Source of the DNA: Caprella mutica
Lineage: Eukaryota > Arthropoda > Malacostraca > Amphipoda > Caprellidae
Length of the DNA: 64,000 bases
Assembly (NCBI GenBank): GCA_947561585.1
Contig: CANNZV010000421.1
Coordinates: 186,001 to 250,000, forward strand
Direction of reading: 5' to 3'
Under the pieces are notes generated by a model. That model was not told where the DNA came from, ran no database searches, and saw only the letters and a list, made by a program, of their open reading frames with translations. A program made the translations under genes and the position numbers. Shown here piece after piece: positions 48,417-60,947 of the stretch; within the stretch, counting starts at the first letter, position 1, and every line of letters begins with the position of its first letter.

Positions 48417-51400
48417 CGCTACACTTTGTCAGACGCTACACTTTGTCAGACGCTACACTCTGTCAGACGCTACACTCTATCAGACGCTACACTCTGTCAG
48501 ACGCTACACTCTGTCAGACGCTACACTCTGTCAGACGCTACACTTTGTCAGACGCTACACTCTATCAGACGCTACACTCTGTCAGACGCTACACTCTGTC
48601 AGACGCTACACTCTGTCAGACGCTACACTCTGTCAGACGCTACACTCTGTCAGACGCTACACTTTGTCAGACGCTACACTCTATCAGACGCTACACTCTG
48701 TCAGACGCTACACTCTGTCAGACGCTACACTCTGTCAGACGCTACACTCTGTCAGACGCTACACTTTGTCAGACGCTACACTCTGTCAGACGCTACACTC
48801 TGTCAGACGCTACACTCTGTCAGACGCTACACTTTGTCAGACGCTACACTCTATCAGACGCTACACTCTGTCAGACGCTACACTCTGTCAGACGCTACAC
48901 TCTGTCAGACGCTACACTCTGTCAGACGCTACACTTTGTCAGACGCTACACTCTGTCAGACGCTACACTTTGTCAGACGCTACACTCTGTCAGACGCTAC
49001 ACTCTGTCAGACGCTACACTCTGTCAGACGCTACACTCTGTCAGACGCTACACTCTGTCAGACGCTACACTTTGTCAGACGCTACACTCTGTCAGACGCT
49101 ACACTCTGTCAGACGCTACACTCTGTCAGACGCTACACTCTGTCAGACGCTACACTTTGTCAGACGCTACACTCTATCAGACGCTACACTTTGTCAGACG
49201 CTACACTCTGTCAGACGCTACACTCTATCAGACGCTACACTTTGTCAGACGCTACACTCTGTCAGACGCTACACTCTGTCAGACGCTACACTCTGTCAGA
49301 CGCTACACTCTGTCAGACGCTACACTCTGTCAGACGCTACACTCTGTCAGACGCTACACTCTGTCAGACGCTACACTCTGTCAGACGCTACACTTTGTCA
49401 GACGCTACACTCTATCAGACGCTACACTTTGTCAGACGCTACACTCTGTCAGACGCTACACTCTGTCAGAAGCTACACTTTGTCAGACGCTACACTCTGT
49501 CAGACGCTACACTTTGTCAGACGCTACACTCTGTCAGACGCTACACTCTGTCAGACGCTACACTCTGTCAGACGCTACACTCTGTCAGACGCTACACTCT
49601 GTCAGACGCTACACTCTATCAGACGCTACACTTTGTCAGACGCTACACTCTATCAGACGCTACACTTTGTCAGACGCTACACTCTGTCAGACACTACACT
49701 CTGTCAGACGCTACACTTTGTCAGACGCTACACTCTATCAGACGCTACACTCTGTCAGACGCTACACTCTGTCAGACGCTACACTCTGTCAGACACTACA
49801 CTCTGTCAGACGCTACACTCTGTCAGACGCTACACTTTGTCAGACGCTACACTCTATCAGACGCTACACTTTGTCAGACGCTACACTCTGTCAGACGATA
49901 CACTCTGTCAGACGCTACACTTTGTCAGACGCTACACTTTGTCAGACGCTACACTTTGTCAGACGCTACACTCTGTCAGACGCTACACTCTGTCAGACTC
50001 TACACTTTGTCAGACGCTACACTTTGTCAGACGCTACACTTTGTCAGACGCTACACTTTGTCAGACGCTACACTTTGTCAGACGCTACACTTTGTCAGAC
50101 GCTACACTCTGTCAGACGCTACACTCTGTCAGACGCTACACTCTGTCAGACGCTACACTTTGTCAGACGCTACACTTTGTCAGACGCTACACTTTGTCAG
50201 ACGCTACACTTTGTCAGACGCTACACTCTGTCAGACGCTACACTCTGTCAGACTCTACACTTTGTCAGACGCTACACTCTGTCAGACGTTACACTTTGTC
50301 AGACGCTACACTCTGTCAGACGCTACACTTTGTCAGACGCTACACTCTGTCAGACGCTACACTCTGTCAGACGCTACACTCTGTCAGACGCTACACTCTA
50401 TCAGACGCTACACTCTGTCAGACTCTACACTTTGTCAGACGCTACACTCTGTCAGACGCTACACTCTGTCAGACTCTACACTTTGTCAGACGCTACACTC
50501 TGTCAGACGCTACACTTTGTCAGACGCTACACTTTGTCAGACGCTACACTTTGTCAGTCGCTACACTTTGTCAGACGCTACACTTTGTCAGACGCTACAC
50601 TTTGTCAGACGCTACACTCTGTCAGACGCTACACTCTGTCAGACGCTACACTCTGTCAGACACTACACTTTGTCAGTCGCTACACTTTGTCAGTCGCTAC
50701 ACTTTGTCAGTCGCTACACTTTGTCAGACGCTACACTTTGTCAGACGCTACACTTTGTCAGACGCTACACTTTGTCAGACGCTACACTTTGTCAGACGCT
50801 ACACTTTGTCAGTCGCTACACTTTGTCAGACGCTACACTTTGTCAGACGCTACACTTTGTCAGACGCTACACTTTGTCAGACGCTACACTCTGTCAGACG
50901 CTACACTCTGTCAGACGCTACACTTTGTCAGACGCTACACTCTATCAGACGCTACACTCTGTCAGACGCTACACTCTGTCAGACGCTACACTTTGTCAGA
51001 CGCTACACTCTGTCAGACGCTACACTCTGTCAGACGCTACACTTTGTCAGACGCTACACTTTGTCAGACGCTACACTCTGTCAGACGCTACACTCTGTCA
51101 GACGCTACACTCTGTCAGACGCTACACTCTGTCAGACGCTACACTCTGTCAGACGCTACACTTTGTCAGACGCTACACTTTGTCAGACGCTACACTCTGT
51201 CAGACGCTACACTTTGTCAGACGCTACACTTTGTCAGACCCTACACTCTGTCAGACGCTACACTCTGTCAGACGCTACACTCTGTCAGACGCTACACTTT
51301 GTCAGACGCTACACTTTGTCAGACGCTACACTTTGTCAGACGCTACACTTTGTCAGACGCTACACTCTGTCAGACGCTACACTCTGTCAGACTCTACACT

Positions 51401-53138
51401 TTGTCAGACGCTACACTCTGTCAGACGTTACACTTTGTCAGACGCTACACTCTGTCAGACGCTACACTTTGTCAGACGCTACACTCTGTCAGACGCTACA
51501 CTCTGTCAGACGCTACACTCTGTCAGACGCTACACTCTATCAGACGCTACACTCTGTCAGACTCTACACTTTGTCAGACGCTACACTCTGTCAGACGCTA
51601 CACTCTGTCAGACTCTACACTTTGTCAGACGCTACACTCTGTCAGACGCTACACTTTGTCAGACGCTACACTTTGTCAGACGCTACACTTTGGCAGTCGC
51701 TACACTTTGTCAGACGCTACACTTTGTCAGACGCTACACTTTGTCAGACAATACACTCTGTCAGACGCTACACTCTGTCAGACGCTACACTCTGTCAGAC
51801 GCTACACTTTGTCAGTCGCTACACTTTGTCAGTCGCTACACTTTGTCAGTCGCTACACTTTGTCAGACGCTACACTTTGTCAGACGCTACACTTTGTCAG
51901 ACGCTACACTTTGTCAGACGCTACACTTTGTCAGACGCTACACTTTGTCAGTCGCTACACTTTGTCAGACGCTACACTTTGTCAGACGCTACACTTTGTC
52001 AGACGCTACACTTTGTCAGACGCTACACTCTGTCAGACGCTACACTCTGTCAGACGCTACACTTTGTCAGACGCTACACTCTATCAGACGCTACACTCTG
52101 TCAGACGCTACACTCTGTCAGACGCTACACTTTGTCAGACGCTACACTCTGTCAGACGCTACACTCTGTCAGACGCTACACTTTGTCAGACGCTACACTC
52201 TGTCAGACGCTACACTCTGTCAGACGCTACACTCTGTCAGACGCTACACTCTGTCAGACGCTACACTCTGTCAGACGCTACACTCTGTCAGACGCTACAC
52301 TTTGTCAGACGCTACACTTTGTCAGACGCTACACTTTGTCAGACGCTACACTTTGTCAGACGCTACACTCTGTCAGACGCTACACTCTGTCAGACGCTAC
52401 ACTCTGTCAGACGCTACACTTTGTCAGTCGCTACACTTTGTCAGACGCTACACTTTGTCAGACGCTACACTTTGTCAGACTCTACACTCTGTCAGACGCT
52501 ACACTCTGTCAGACTCTACACTTTGTCAGACGCTACACTCTGTCAGACGCTACACTCTGTCAGACTCTACACTTTGTCAGACGCTACACTCTGTCAGACG
52601 CTACACTCTGTCAGACTCTACACTTTGTCAGACGCTACACTCTGTCAGACGCTACACTTTGTCAGACGCTACACTCTGTCAGACGCTACACTTTGTCAGA
52701 CGCTACACTCTGTCAGACGCTACACTCTGTCAGACGCTACACTCTGTCAGACGCTACACTCTGTCAGACGCTACACTCTATCAGACGCTACACTCTGTCA
52801 GACTCTACACTTTGTCAGACGCTACACTCTGTCAGACGCTACACTCTGTCAGACTCTACACTTTGTCAGACGTTACACTCTGTCAGACGCTACACTTTGT
52901 CAGACGCTACACTTTGTCAGACGCTACACTTTGTCAGTCGCTACACTTTGTCAGACGCTACACTTTGTCAGACGCTACACTTTGTCAGACGCTACACTCT
53001 GTCAGACGCTACACTCTGTCAGACGCTACACTTTGTCAGACGCTACACTTTGTCAGTCGCTACACTTTGACAGACGCTACACTCTGTCAGACGCTACACT
53101 TTGTCAGACGCTACACTTTGTCAGACGCTACACTCTGT
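48417..53138. repeat. Giant 17-bp minisatellite, about 278 copies
   Basis: Unit CGCTACACTCTGTCAGA, 4,722 bp. Main variants are CTTTGTC, CTCTATC, CAGTCGC, GACTC and GACAC. The unit has no stop in any + frame and 17 is not a multiple of three, so all three + frames stay open and encode the same 17-residue repeat RRYTLSDATLCQTLHSV, phase shifted. Higher-order structure: rare variants at 50287, 50398, 50555 and 50674 recur exactly 1,139 bp (67 units) later at 51426, 51537, 51694 and 51813; the 51537 marker recurs 1,241 bp (73 units) on, at 52778. Each unit carries one CpG. Confidence 0.97.
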
Positions 53139-53771
53139 GTGTCTCACCGCTTGTTTCAATTAATAATGTGTATTTTCCATATCGTTTCTCTCAGTACTTC
53201 ACCTGTTGGTAGGTATATCACTTTATTTTATTTAGGCCTATCGTAATTAGGCTCAAAATGAGCCCCTCTGCATAAGTGATTGCTGAAAAGGGTTGCTAGG
53301 TACCATCAGTCTAGTAGCTAGTGGTACAGTAGGTAAGACTCAGAGGAAGGTTTACTTTATGTCTCACTAGTACGGGGCTGAAGAAAGGAAGGTATCGAAT
53401 GTACTGATAGAAGAGGGGAAACGGTAATTGGGAATAGCCACAAAAACTATCTGATTTAACCCCTTGGAATAAATTCATTTGAACAGTTCAAAAGTTGCCG
53501 AGAAAAGATAAGAAATGGAAGTATTGTATATATTTGAAAAATATAACATTGAATTAATAAATATTAATTAAACTTCGTCACAGTTATGTGAAATAGATGC
53601 AGCAACTCTACAGTTAAAGTTTCATGAAATGGATGAATTCATATTAATATTATCTATTGGAATATATTCTCCTACCCAATTTAAATGATTGAATTAGCAC
53701 TCATAGTTTCCAATATATATATTACAAAGTTCTAATTTGTGACATCATACGACACGCATTATACTCTAAAC
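53139..53771. other. Spacer between the 17-bp array and the hAT element
   Basis: Unique sequence without an open frame of note. GCAGCAACTCTACAGTTAAA at 53599 resembles a stretch at about 43130. 53764-53771 is the left target-site copy of the hAT element. Confidence 0.35.
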
Positions 53772-54333
53772 TAGCGGTTCTTAAACGGGGGTGCGCGGCA
53801 CCCCTTTGGGGCCTGGATTGTTTATAGGGGGTGCATGAGATGGCTGTTTTTTATAAGTTCTGTTCTTGCTATTAATATCATGCAGTATATACATGAAGTA
53901 TATTTTCCTCAAAATGTTGCGATATGAGGTAGTTATAAAACTATACGAATTTTCTGATACCTAATTATCATTGTGGCTTTCGATAAAAAAATTATATCTT
54001 TGAGTGTGGGATTTCTCGTTTTGTGTGCCTGTAACTTTTATTCCTTCTGTCCTATATTCTAACACAATATAGCTACTGCATTATTATCACAAATAATATT
54101 GTTTTCTTTAATTTCAAATGGATTTTAATTTTCCTTACCTAAAAAAAAAATTTACATTATTAAAATAAAACTATCATTTTCCTTACTTTTTCAATTTGCA
54201 TATTTAATTCTCAAATCATGTAACCAAATATATTCTAATTGTTGCTTTACAATCTATTTCAATGCAATACAATGCTCAGGAGGTGCATGAGAAAAGCAAG
54301 GGGTGTGCGAGAAAAATAATTTAAGAACCACTG
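53772..54333. mobile_element. Complete non-autonomous hAT-like element with 8-bp target duplication
   Basis: 562 bp. The left end TAGCGGTTCTTAAAC and the right end (reverse complement CAGTGGTTCTTAAATTAT) are terminal inverted repeats. Both sides carry CTCTAAAC, at 53764-53771 and 54334-54341, the 8-bp duplication typical of hAT transposition. The interior is AT-rich with no ORF, so it would need transposase from elsewhere. A truncated, oppositely oriented relative lies at 3458-3622. Confidence 0.9.
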
Positions 54334-54341
54334 CTCTAAAC

Positions 54342-54660
54342 CCTCCTAAGTCTCTCTTGCTGTAAACTAATTCTTAAATTAGCCATCTTAATTTGATTGA
54401 AATGTTCACCTTGAATTCTGTTGCTCGCACTAATTCATAATCTAATAAAATGATCTAGAAATACATTTAGTGCCATTATGTTAACTTACATATCCTACAG
54501 TTATGTGGTGCGTTCTTTCCATCTCCAGCAAGTCTGGCGTCTGAACGTTCAAAACGATAAATTCCTTCTTTTGATGTGTCATCGTACGTTGGAGCCACAG
54601 ATGAAATTTGTACATCAATAGTTCAATACACCTCATCAACATCAAATTCTCCCAAATACC
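54342..54660. other. Short unique spacer
   Basis: Unique sequence between two mobile elements. Nothing recognised. Confidence 0.4.
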
Positions 54661-54822
54661 AGGGTAAGCTACGAGTTATCGAAAAATTACCAATTTTGAT
54701 CATGTAAGAAAAATTATTCATTTAACTCGTATCGATCAAACATACCTGCAGATACGAGTTAAACCATATATCTTTTATACTATCGAAAATTTGGAACCGT
54801 TTGGTAACTCGTAACTCACCCC
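54661..54822. mobile_element. MITE-like element, copy E
   Basis: AGGGTAAGCTACGAGTTATCG at the left faces GGTAACTCGTAACTCACCC at the right, inverted and diverged relatives of the copy D termini. Internally, TTTAACTCGTATC faces GATACGAGTTAAA around CATACCTGCA. About 162 bp, no ORF. Confidence 0.75.
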
Positions 54823-57800
54823 GTTTCCTTTTCCCTCTGCTGGTGCAACTGTAGCGTCAACTGATTGGCAAGAGAATCCATCCCTCTGCTTCATTACAAA
54901 CTATACATCAATAATTCAGGAAAAAGTGCCTTTGATAGCGAGGCCGATGACTCCATTAGAGCTACACAGCCTACCTAGGCCTACCAAAGAGACTGCAAAT
55001 TATTGTGACTTTCATTGAACCTATCAATGAGAATTTAAATCTCCTTACTGGAATAAAGCTATCGCATTATCGTCAAAGAGGAAGCGATATCACTAGTAAT
55101 TTAGAATGCGTTGATAGTCTATGTATAATGAACAACACATTTCAAACTATTTATGTCCGTTATTATTGAAGGTAGATTTTCAACAGTGAAATTGAATATA
55201 CATAAAAAAAATTTATTATGAGCACTAAAAATAATTTTTTTTTAACATTTGCAATACTTTTGTTGCTATATATATTTTCATAACAACTTTTGTTGTCTGT
55301 TCAACTTAGGCAAGTGTCACCATACCTCACTTTTTTACGAACAGTTCAAACTAATCATTGAGATAACATTAGCATTTCCCCCTAAAACAGAGCTTGCCTA
55401 ATCACTTTGTTAGAATAATTGCAACGCAAAGTGCTCAGCAAATATCTTTCAAAGAACAATTGCCGCGAGCTTTGCAGCGCTCATTCACGCGAAAAGTAAC
55501 AAGGTAGCGCTAGCGGCGGTACACCGGAGGAAATGAAGAGCGCAATGCGCATTAGATGCTTAATGAGCGCAAACCTAAAAAACGGATCTTCAACTGCTGG
55601 CGATAGACGGGTTAGCTACATCATTTTAACGAGTGACTGCTCATGAATCACAAACACAATGGTAACTAACGGTTTCTTACTGGAAATGCTATAACATTGA
55701 TATTGCAGCACTCAGCGTGTAAAATGATAGGACAGGGGTAAGCGATAGCATTGACAGTGAAAAAGACTTAAATACTACAATCTGAACAAGCTGCACTTAA
55801 TATTAAATTCATGCATTGTGAGCATTATTGGGCTTAGTTTTGTTACAAATGATGTCTGTGAAAATTAAACATGTTTGGACTTCATAATTGTGTGAATTCT
55901 ATTAGTGAAAAAAAATATTTGTTTTGAAATGGAAAGGATTAGATTCACATTAACAGAAGAGTTCCACGATAATTAAACAATTTTTTCAATTCTAGAAAAA
56001 GAGAATTCTCAAAATTATTTTCTTTAATATCAACTACGAATATTTCCTAGCATAGAGAAACAAACATAAGTACAATAAAATATGAGAGCATGGTTCTCCC
56101 TGGAATACGTGGCAGAACCATTAATAATAATCAATATAATTAACAGAATCACTCGTAATTAACAGAATGACTCGTATATCCACTAATATAATACGAAAAT
56201 TACGATATATCTTCAAAACATCATATAATAGTATAACAATCAAGTAAATATTAAATTCCATTATTCCTTTTTTTTAATCCTCAAGATAAATTCAATAATG
56301 ATCACAGTTTAATTACTCCAAACCACCGTTAATCTCGTTATTTTCCACATTTCCCTCTAAAGTGTCCATTGACAAATTCTCTCATTATAATCCAATTAGA
56401 GCCCCATTGCACTCCAGTCTGAGGGAATAAAGATGAGGCATCTCCACTTAATCAATCCTAATCAGCCTCAGCACAATGGTAAGTTACTCCGTCAAAGCCA
56501 AATTGTTTTGTTTAGCCATCGATTATTGCGTGCTTTAGTGAGTTAAAGACTGGCATCTCTAGGACCACATATGGTGAAGAGGGGAGCAGTTGTCTGCGGC
56601 AAACATCTTCGCTAGGAAATAACTCGGTGTACGCAAAATGAATTATACAATAGTTAGTGAGATTTGAAACTTAGTTAAAACTAATAAAAGGTTATTTTAA
56701 TTTGGAAGCTACAGTGTTCTGCAAATAGGAGTTATAAGATATTCACAAAGTATTTAATGACTCATTCATCCCTGAAAGAAGTAGGTTCAAAGAATAGAAA
56801 ACGCGTGTGGTTCTATCTTTGAGGGGGTACTGTGGTATGTACGCCAAATTTGAAGAGTGTGTTATCACGTGCTGCTAAATAGTAATGAATGGTAAGTGAA
56901 ATGTCCCTCTCAACATTTCTAGGTATTCTCATTCAATAGTATTTGAATAAAAACACATTGAATTCTTGCGAATATTTTGATAGGAAAAGCAGTAATTCAC
57001 ACAAGATCTCATTTATTCAAAGTCTGCTCTACTGAGAGGTATTTAGTCCTTGCCAAGCTGCTACTTGGAAGGTAATTAGTCGAGCTGTTGAAAGATGAGC
57101 AAGTGCCTCAAAAGAGCAAATTAGGCGGATTGGGCGATAAGATCGTATAGCTGTGATTAGCTTGCAGACTGTACTAATTGCAGGGAAGCTTGACTAGCCC
57201 CTAAAAGAGACTGTCTTTAATATTTACCCACAGAAATATCTTTCTACAGAGTGATATAGAAAGTAGCTCTTCGATTGAAATATCACAGAATTTAACGCAA
57301 TCTCAATAATCATACACTTCAAAATGACAATGAACGAATAACAGTATATAATAATAATAATAATACTAGAGTACATTATATTATCATTTAAGTCATCTGA
57401 TATGTCCATCCTTTTGCTATCCCACAATAATCTTGAGACAATGACTCCACAACTTCCTATCTAAATTTACCGATCTTATGGAGGAACCGATTGAAGTTAT
57501 TCAATAGAATATAGTAACTATATAATATATACTATATACCTACCTAAGCTTATTTGGCTAACTACTTTCATTCAAAATGTAGAACTATAAAGAGCAATAA
57601 TTAAGCTATTAGATTCAATCGGGTAACTATTAACCAATGTAGGTTTCAATAATAAATCCTTGCATCTCATCTTGGCTAATATATAGATAATTGGTATTAA
57701 TAATACAAGACTAAATATGATTATATCATCAAAGCTGTAATCACTTAAGATCAGGCATAGAGTAAAATAAAATGTGTATAATCAAAGGTACTGAAATGGT

Positions 57801-57823
57801 TCTGTCTATCAATGATGTGTTTT
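54823..57823. other. Unique intergenic DNA with a GC-richer island at 55440-55620
   Basis: The island has dense GC words (AGCGCTAGCGGCGG, AGCGCAATGCGC) and facing homeodomain-type cores in GCGCATTAGATGCTTAATGA; no open frame. Elsewhere AT-rich, with a short (TAA)n at 57350. No gene called. Confidence 0.35.
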
Positions 57824-58311
57824 CGGGGGTTCTAGGAAATTTCGGTCTTGGAAAATTCGGGTTTGGAAAATTCGGTCTTGAAAACTTGGTTTCAGTTTAT
57901 AATGGTGTTATTAAAGATCAATAACAGGAAAAGTTGAAATTATGAATACTAAATTGTGTAGTGTATTTATTAAAAGCGGATAACATCATTAGCCGGTGTA
58001 AAATGATACGTTATAACATTAGTAATTTTGACATGTTTTGACATTTATCTAACATGAGATTTGAGCGGAAAATTTGGTCTCGGAATATCGGTCTCAGGTG
58101 TAAATAAAACTTATGAATTAGATGTAAATGAGGGCGTGCTGCCCCCCGAACCCCCTGCCAGGTTATTAAACAATCATGAAGTGTGCAGTACAACAAACTA
58201 GCAGATGCAGCAAACTACATAACGGTCATTTATGTTGAGAAGTCATCTATAATTCTGAGACCGAAATTTCAAGACCGAATATTCCGAGACCGAAATTTCC
58301 GACCACCGTCT
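57824..58311 (+). mobile_element. TIR element, copy 1 of 2
   Basis: The left end TTCTAGGAAATTTCGGTC and the right end GACCGAAATTTCCGACCACC are inverted repeats, each followed inward by more TTCGGTCT/AGACCGAA words. The interior has CAGTACAACAAACTAGCAG and CAAACTACATAACGG, which reappear reverse-complemented in the 61551-61957 copy. No ORF. Superfamily not assigned. Confidence 0.75.
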
Positions 58312-58558
58312 TCGGGATACCTAAACGGTCGGAGAGACTTAAAAAAGATAATATGTTGAATGATCATGAAAAAGTGATACAAAAAGTGCTAATGACTGTC
58401 TAGTAGGTATAGATAGATGACTGTTAACTGACTAACAATCATCTGTCTCTAATCACCCTTTATATATACAATTTGATCAATTGATCACCAGTTACCATTT
58501 TATGAAAACTAATAATCATTTCCCGATCACCATGGTTTTCATTTCCCGACTGCCAATA
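58312..58558. other. Spacer grading into the 20-bp array
   Basis: Unique sequence. From about 58485, isolated CACCAGTTACCATT and CCGATCACCATG words show the decayed edge of the following array. Confidence 0.5.
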
Positions 58559-59400
58559 GATATTTCCTGATCACCAGTTGCCAATCCCAATCACCAGTTA
58601 CTATTTCCTATCACCAGTTACTATTTCCTATCACCAGTTACCATTTGCTATCACCTGTTACTATTTCCTATCACCAGTTACCATTTGCTATCACCAGTTA
58701 CTATTTCCTATCACCAGTTACTATTTCCTATCACCAGTTACTATTTCTTATCACCAGTTACTATTTCCTATCACCAGTTACCATTTGCTATCACCAGTTA
58801 CTATTTCCTATCACCAGTTACCATTTGCTATCACCAGTTACTATTTCCTATCACCAGTTACCATTTCCTATCACCAGTTACCATTTCCTATCACCAGTTA
58901 CTATTTCCTATCACCAGTTACCATTTCCTATCACCAGTTACCATTTCCTATCACCAGTTACTATTTCCTATCACAGTTACTATTTCCTATCACCAGTTAC
59001 CATTTCCTATCACCAGTTACCATTTCCTATCACCAGTTACTATTTCCTATCACCTGTTACCATTTCCTATCACCAGTTACCATTTCCTATCACCAGTTAC
59101 CATTTCCTATCACCAGTTACCATTTCCTATCACCAGTTACTATTTCCTATCACCAGTTACCATTTGCTATCACCTGTTACTATTTCCTATCACCAGTTAC
59201 CATTTGCTATCACCAGTTACTATTTCCTATCACCAGTTACCATTTCCTATCACCAGTTACTATTTCCTATCACCAGTTACTATTTCCTATCACCAGTTAC
59301 CATTTCCTATCACCAGTTACCATTTCCTATCACCAGTTACCATTTCCTATCACCAGTTACCATTTCCTATCACCAGTTACCATTTCCTATCACCAGTTAC
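58559..59400. repeat. 20-bp minisatellite, about 42 copies
   Basis: Unit TATTTCCTATCACCAGTTAC with C/T at the second position, TTTGC and CACCTG variants. A single 19-bp unit (CACAGTTAC) near 58972 shifts the phase. All three + frames stay open because the unit lacks stops; the resulting 250-300-codon frames are artefacts. A C12 run follows at 59416. Confidence 0.95.
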
Positions 59401-60599
59401 AAGTCTCCTCTACAACCCCCCCCCCCCTACTCCTTAATTGGAGTTTTGTTGTTTTGCCTCCATTCTCCCATTGGCTTTTTATATAATTAGAATCACAATC
59501 GGAATCTCATTTTTGTAATCAAAACAATAGCTAATTGAACGAATAGGAGCATATCGAATTCCTACAAGTCGATCTTAATTAATAAGCTGCGGTGATACAA
59601 AGACTGGAAAAAACTGTTGATTTGCAAGCGAGTTGTTTTTATTCCCTTTCTAATTAATTAGAGAAAAACATAAAGATTGTGCGCTTTCTGGGGAAAAAGG
59701 TACAATTTACATCAAAATAATACACATTGGAATATCAAGTTAGAGGCAGCACTTTTCACTCGTAATGGGAGGTATTATTAATATAAATGTATAAAGTTCT
59801 GTGCAATTACCTTAGTAAAGAAGAAGATTGAATTACAGGCTTGCGCATAACGATGCTCATTTTACGCAACAAATGATTGTTTTAAAACTCCACACACAAC
59901 TACCTCTGCTAATTCCCATCAAATAATAGAATAAGTTAGTTTGTATAAGGCAAATGCACTGGAGCGCCATGTTTTAATCTTTTCCAGAGCATTTTTGCCT
60001 AAAGTGAGCGCGTCGATTTTTAAGATTATAACCATTTTTACTCCCGACTGCTTCAGAGTTTGGGTGGAATAAATGGAGATTCTTTAGCGCAAAAGAGCCG
60101 AAAATATATAACAAGGCCTCAGTTTATTTATCCTCTATACGCTCTGCTGTTTATCGACACAGTCAGCTTTAGTTGCTAGTTAGTTTAGGGGCAGGGAATT
60201 AAAATGGAACTAGATTAATGACGGGAGATGCACCCTAGCTTGAGAACCAGGCAGCAAATGATGTTAGTGATGAGAAAATAGCTTCGATTAAAAACACTTC
60301 TAAACAACGCAATAGGAACGTCAAATATCAAACTTTATTGATTTGTTTGACCGACTATTCAGAAAATACAGCAATAATATATGGACTAAAGTAGGAAATA
60401 CAGAAAATAAAATTTAATATAAATACTACGTGTTAGTAAATAGAACACTGCAGTTCACTATTTATAACGAGATTTGAACCTGATCACAGTATGGAAAATA
60501 TTAAAAAGAACAATATTTATTTGTTGTGATATTATACATAATTACTAAAAACTAATTTCATTACCATATTTCAAACGAATTGTTGTGTTAATCTGCAAG
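59401..60599. other. Unique intergenic DNA with a possible regulatory island
   Basis: 59940-60190 is balanced in composition and free of long ORFs, with words such as GTGAGCGCGTCGATTTTTAA and TTTACTCCCGACTGC. It could be conserved non-coding DNA; comparison is needed to tell. The rest is AT-rich. Confidence 0.3.
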
Positions 60600-60782
60600 C
60601 TGTTCCTTTGCCTCACATTCTGTGCTTCAATTACTTTGGTAGTGGCTCAATCAGCTGATACCTTAGATGTGCCCAGTAATCGCCTGCCAGTTCTGATTGC
60701 ATCACTTCAGCACTTAATCACTGCGACTAATAACACAACTAGGACACAGGCTACGATGAGGGTGCTAGTGTGTAACATACTA
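60600..60782 (+). CDS. Possible signal-peptide exon of an unrecognised secreted protein
   Basis: After an AG at 60598-60599 (CTGCAAG), an open frame reads LFLCLTFCASITLVVAQSA, a textbook signal-peptide core with an Ala-x-Ala-like end, then DTLDVPSNRLPVLIASLQHL and an N/T-rich stretch. It has no ATG; many insect secreted-protein genes put the initiator Met and a few codons in a preceding small exon, which would fit. A donor-like CTA|GTATGTAAAG at 60783 closes 61 codons in phase 0. That donor lies inside a 20-bp tandem repeat. Protein not recognised; a chance ORF is possible. Confidence 0.35.
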
Positions 60783-60947
60783 GTATGTAAAGAACACACT
60801 AGTATGAAAAACAACTCACTAGAATGTAAAGAACACACTAGTATGTAAAGAACACACTAGTATGTAAAGAACACACTAGTATGTGAAGAACACACTAGTA
60901 TGTAAAGAACACACTAGTATGTAAAGAACACACTAGTATGTAAAGAA
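60764..60947. repeat. 20-bp minisatellite, about 9 copies
   Basis: Unit AACACACTAGTATGTAAAGA with AATGTAAAG and TGTGAAG variants. Each unit carries CTAGTATGTAAAG, close to a consensus splice donor. Overlaps the end of the candidate exon at 60600-60782. Confidence 0.93.

Noticed and set aside
48409..53246. Three overlapping + strand ORFs of about 1,553-1,606 codons
   Set aside because: They consist entirely of a stop-free 17-bp tandem repeat, overlap in all frames and have no splice or promoter context.
58578..59490. Three overlapping 250-302-codon ORFs
   Set aside because: By-products of the stop-free 20-bp repeat; the same peptide occurs in all frames.
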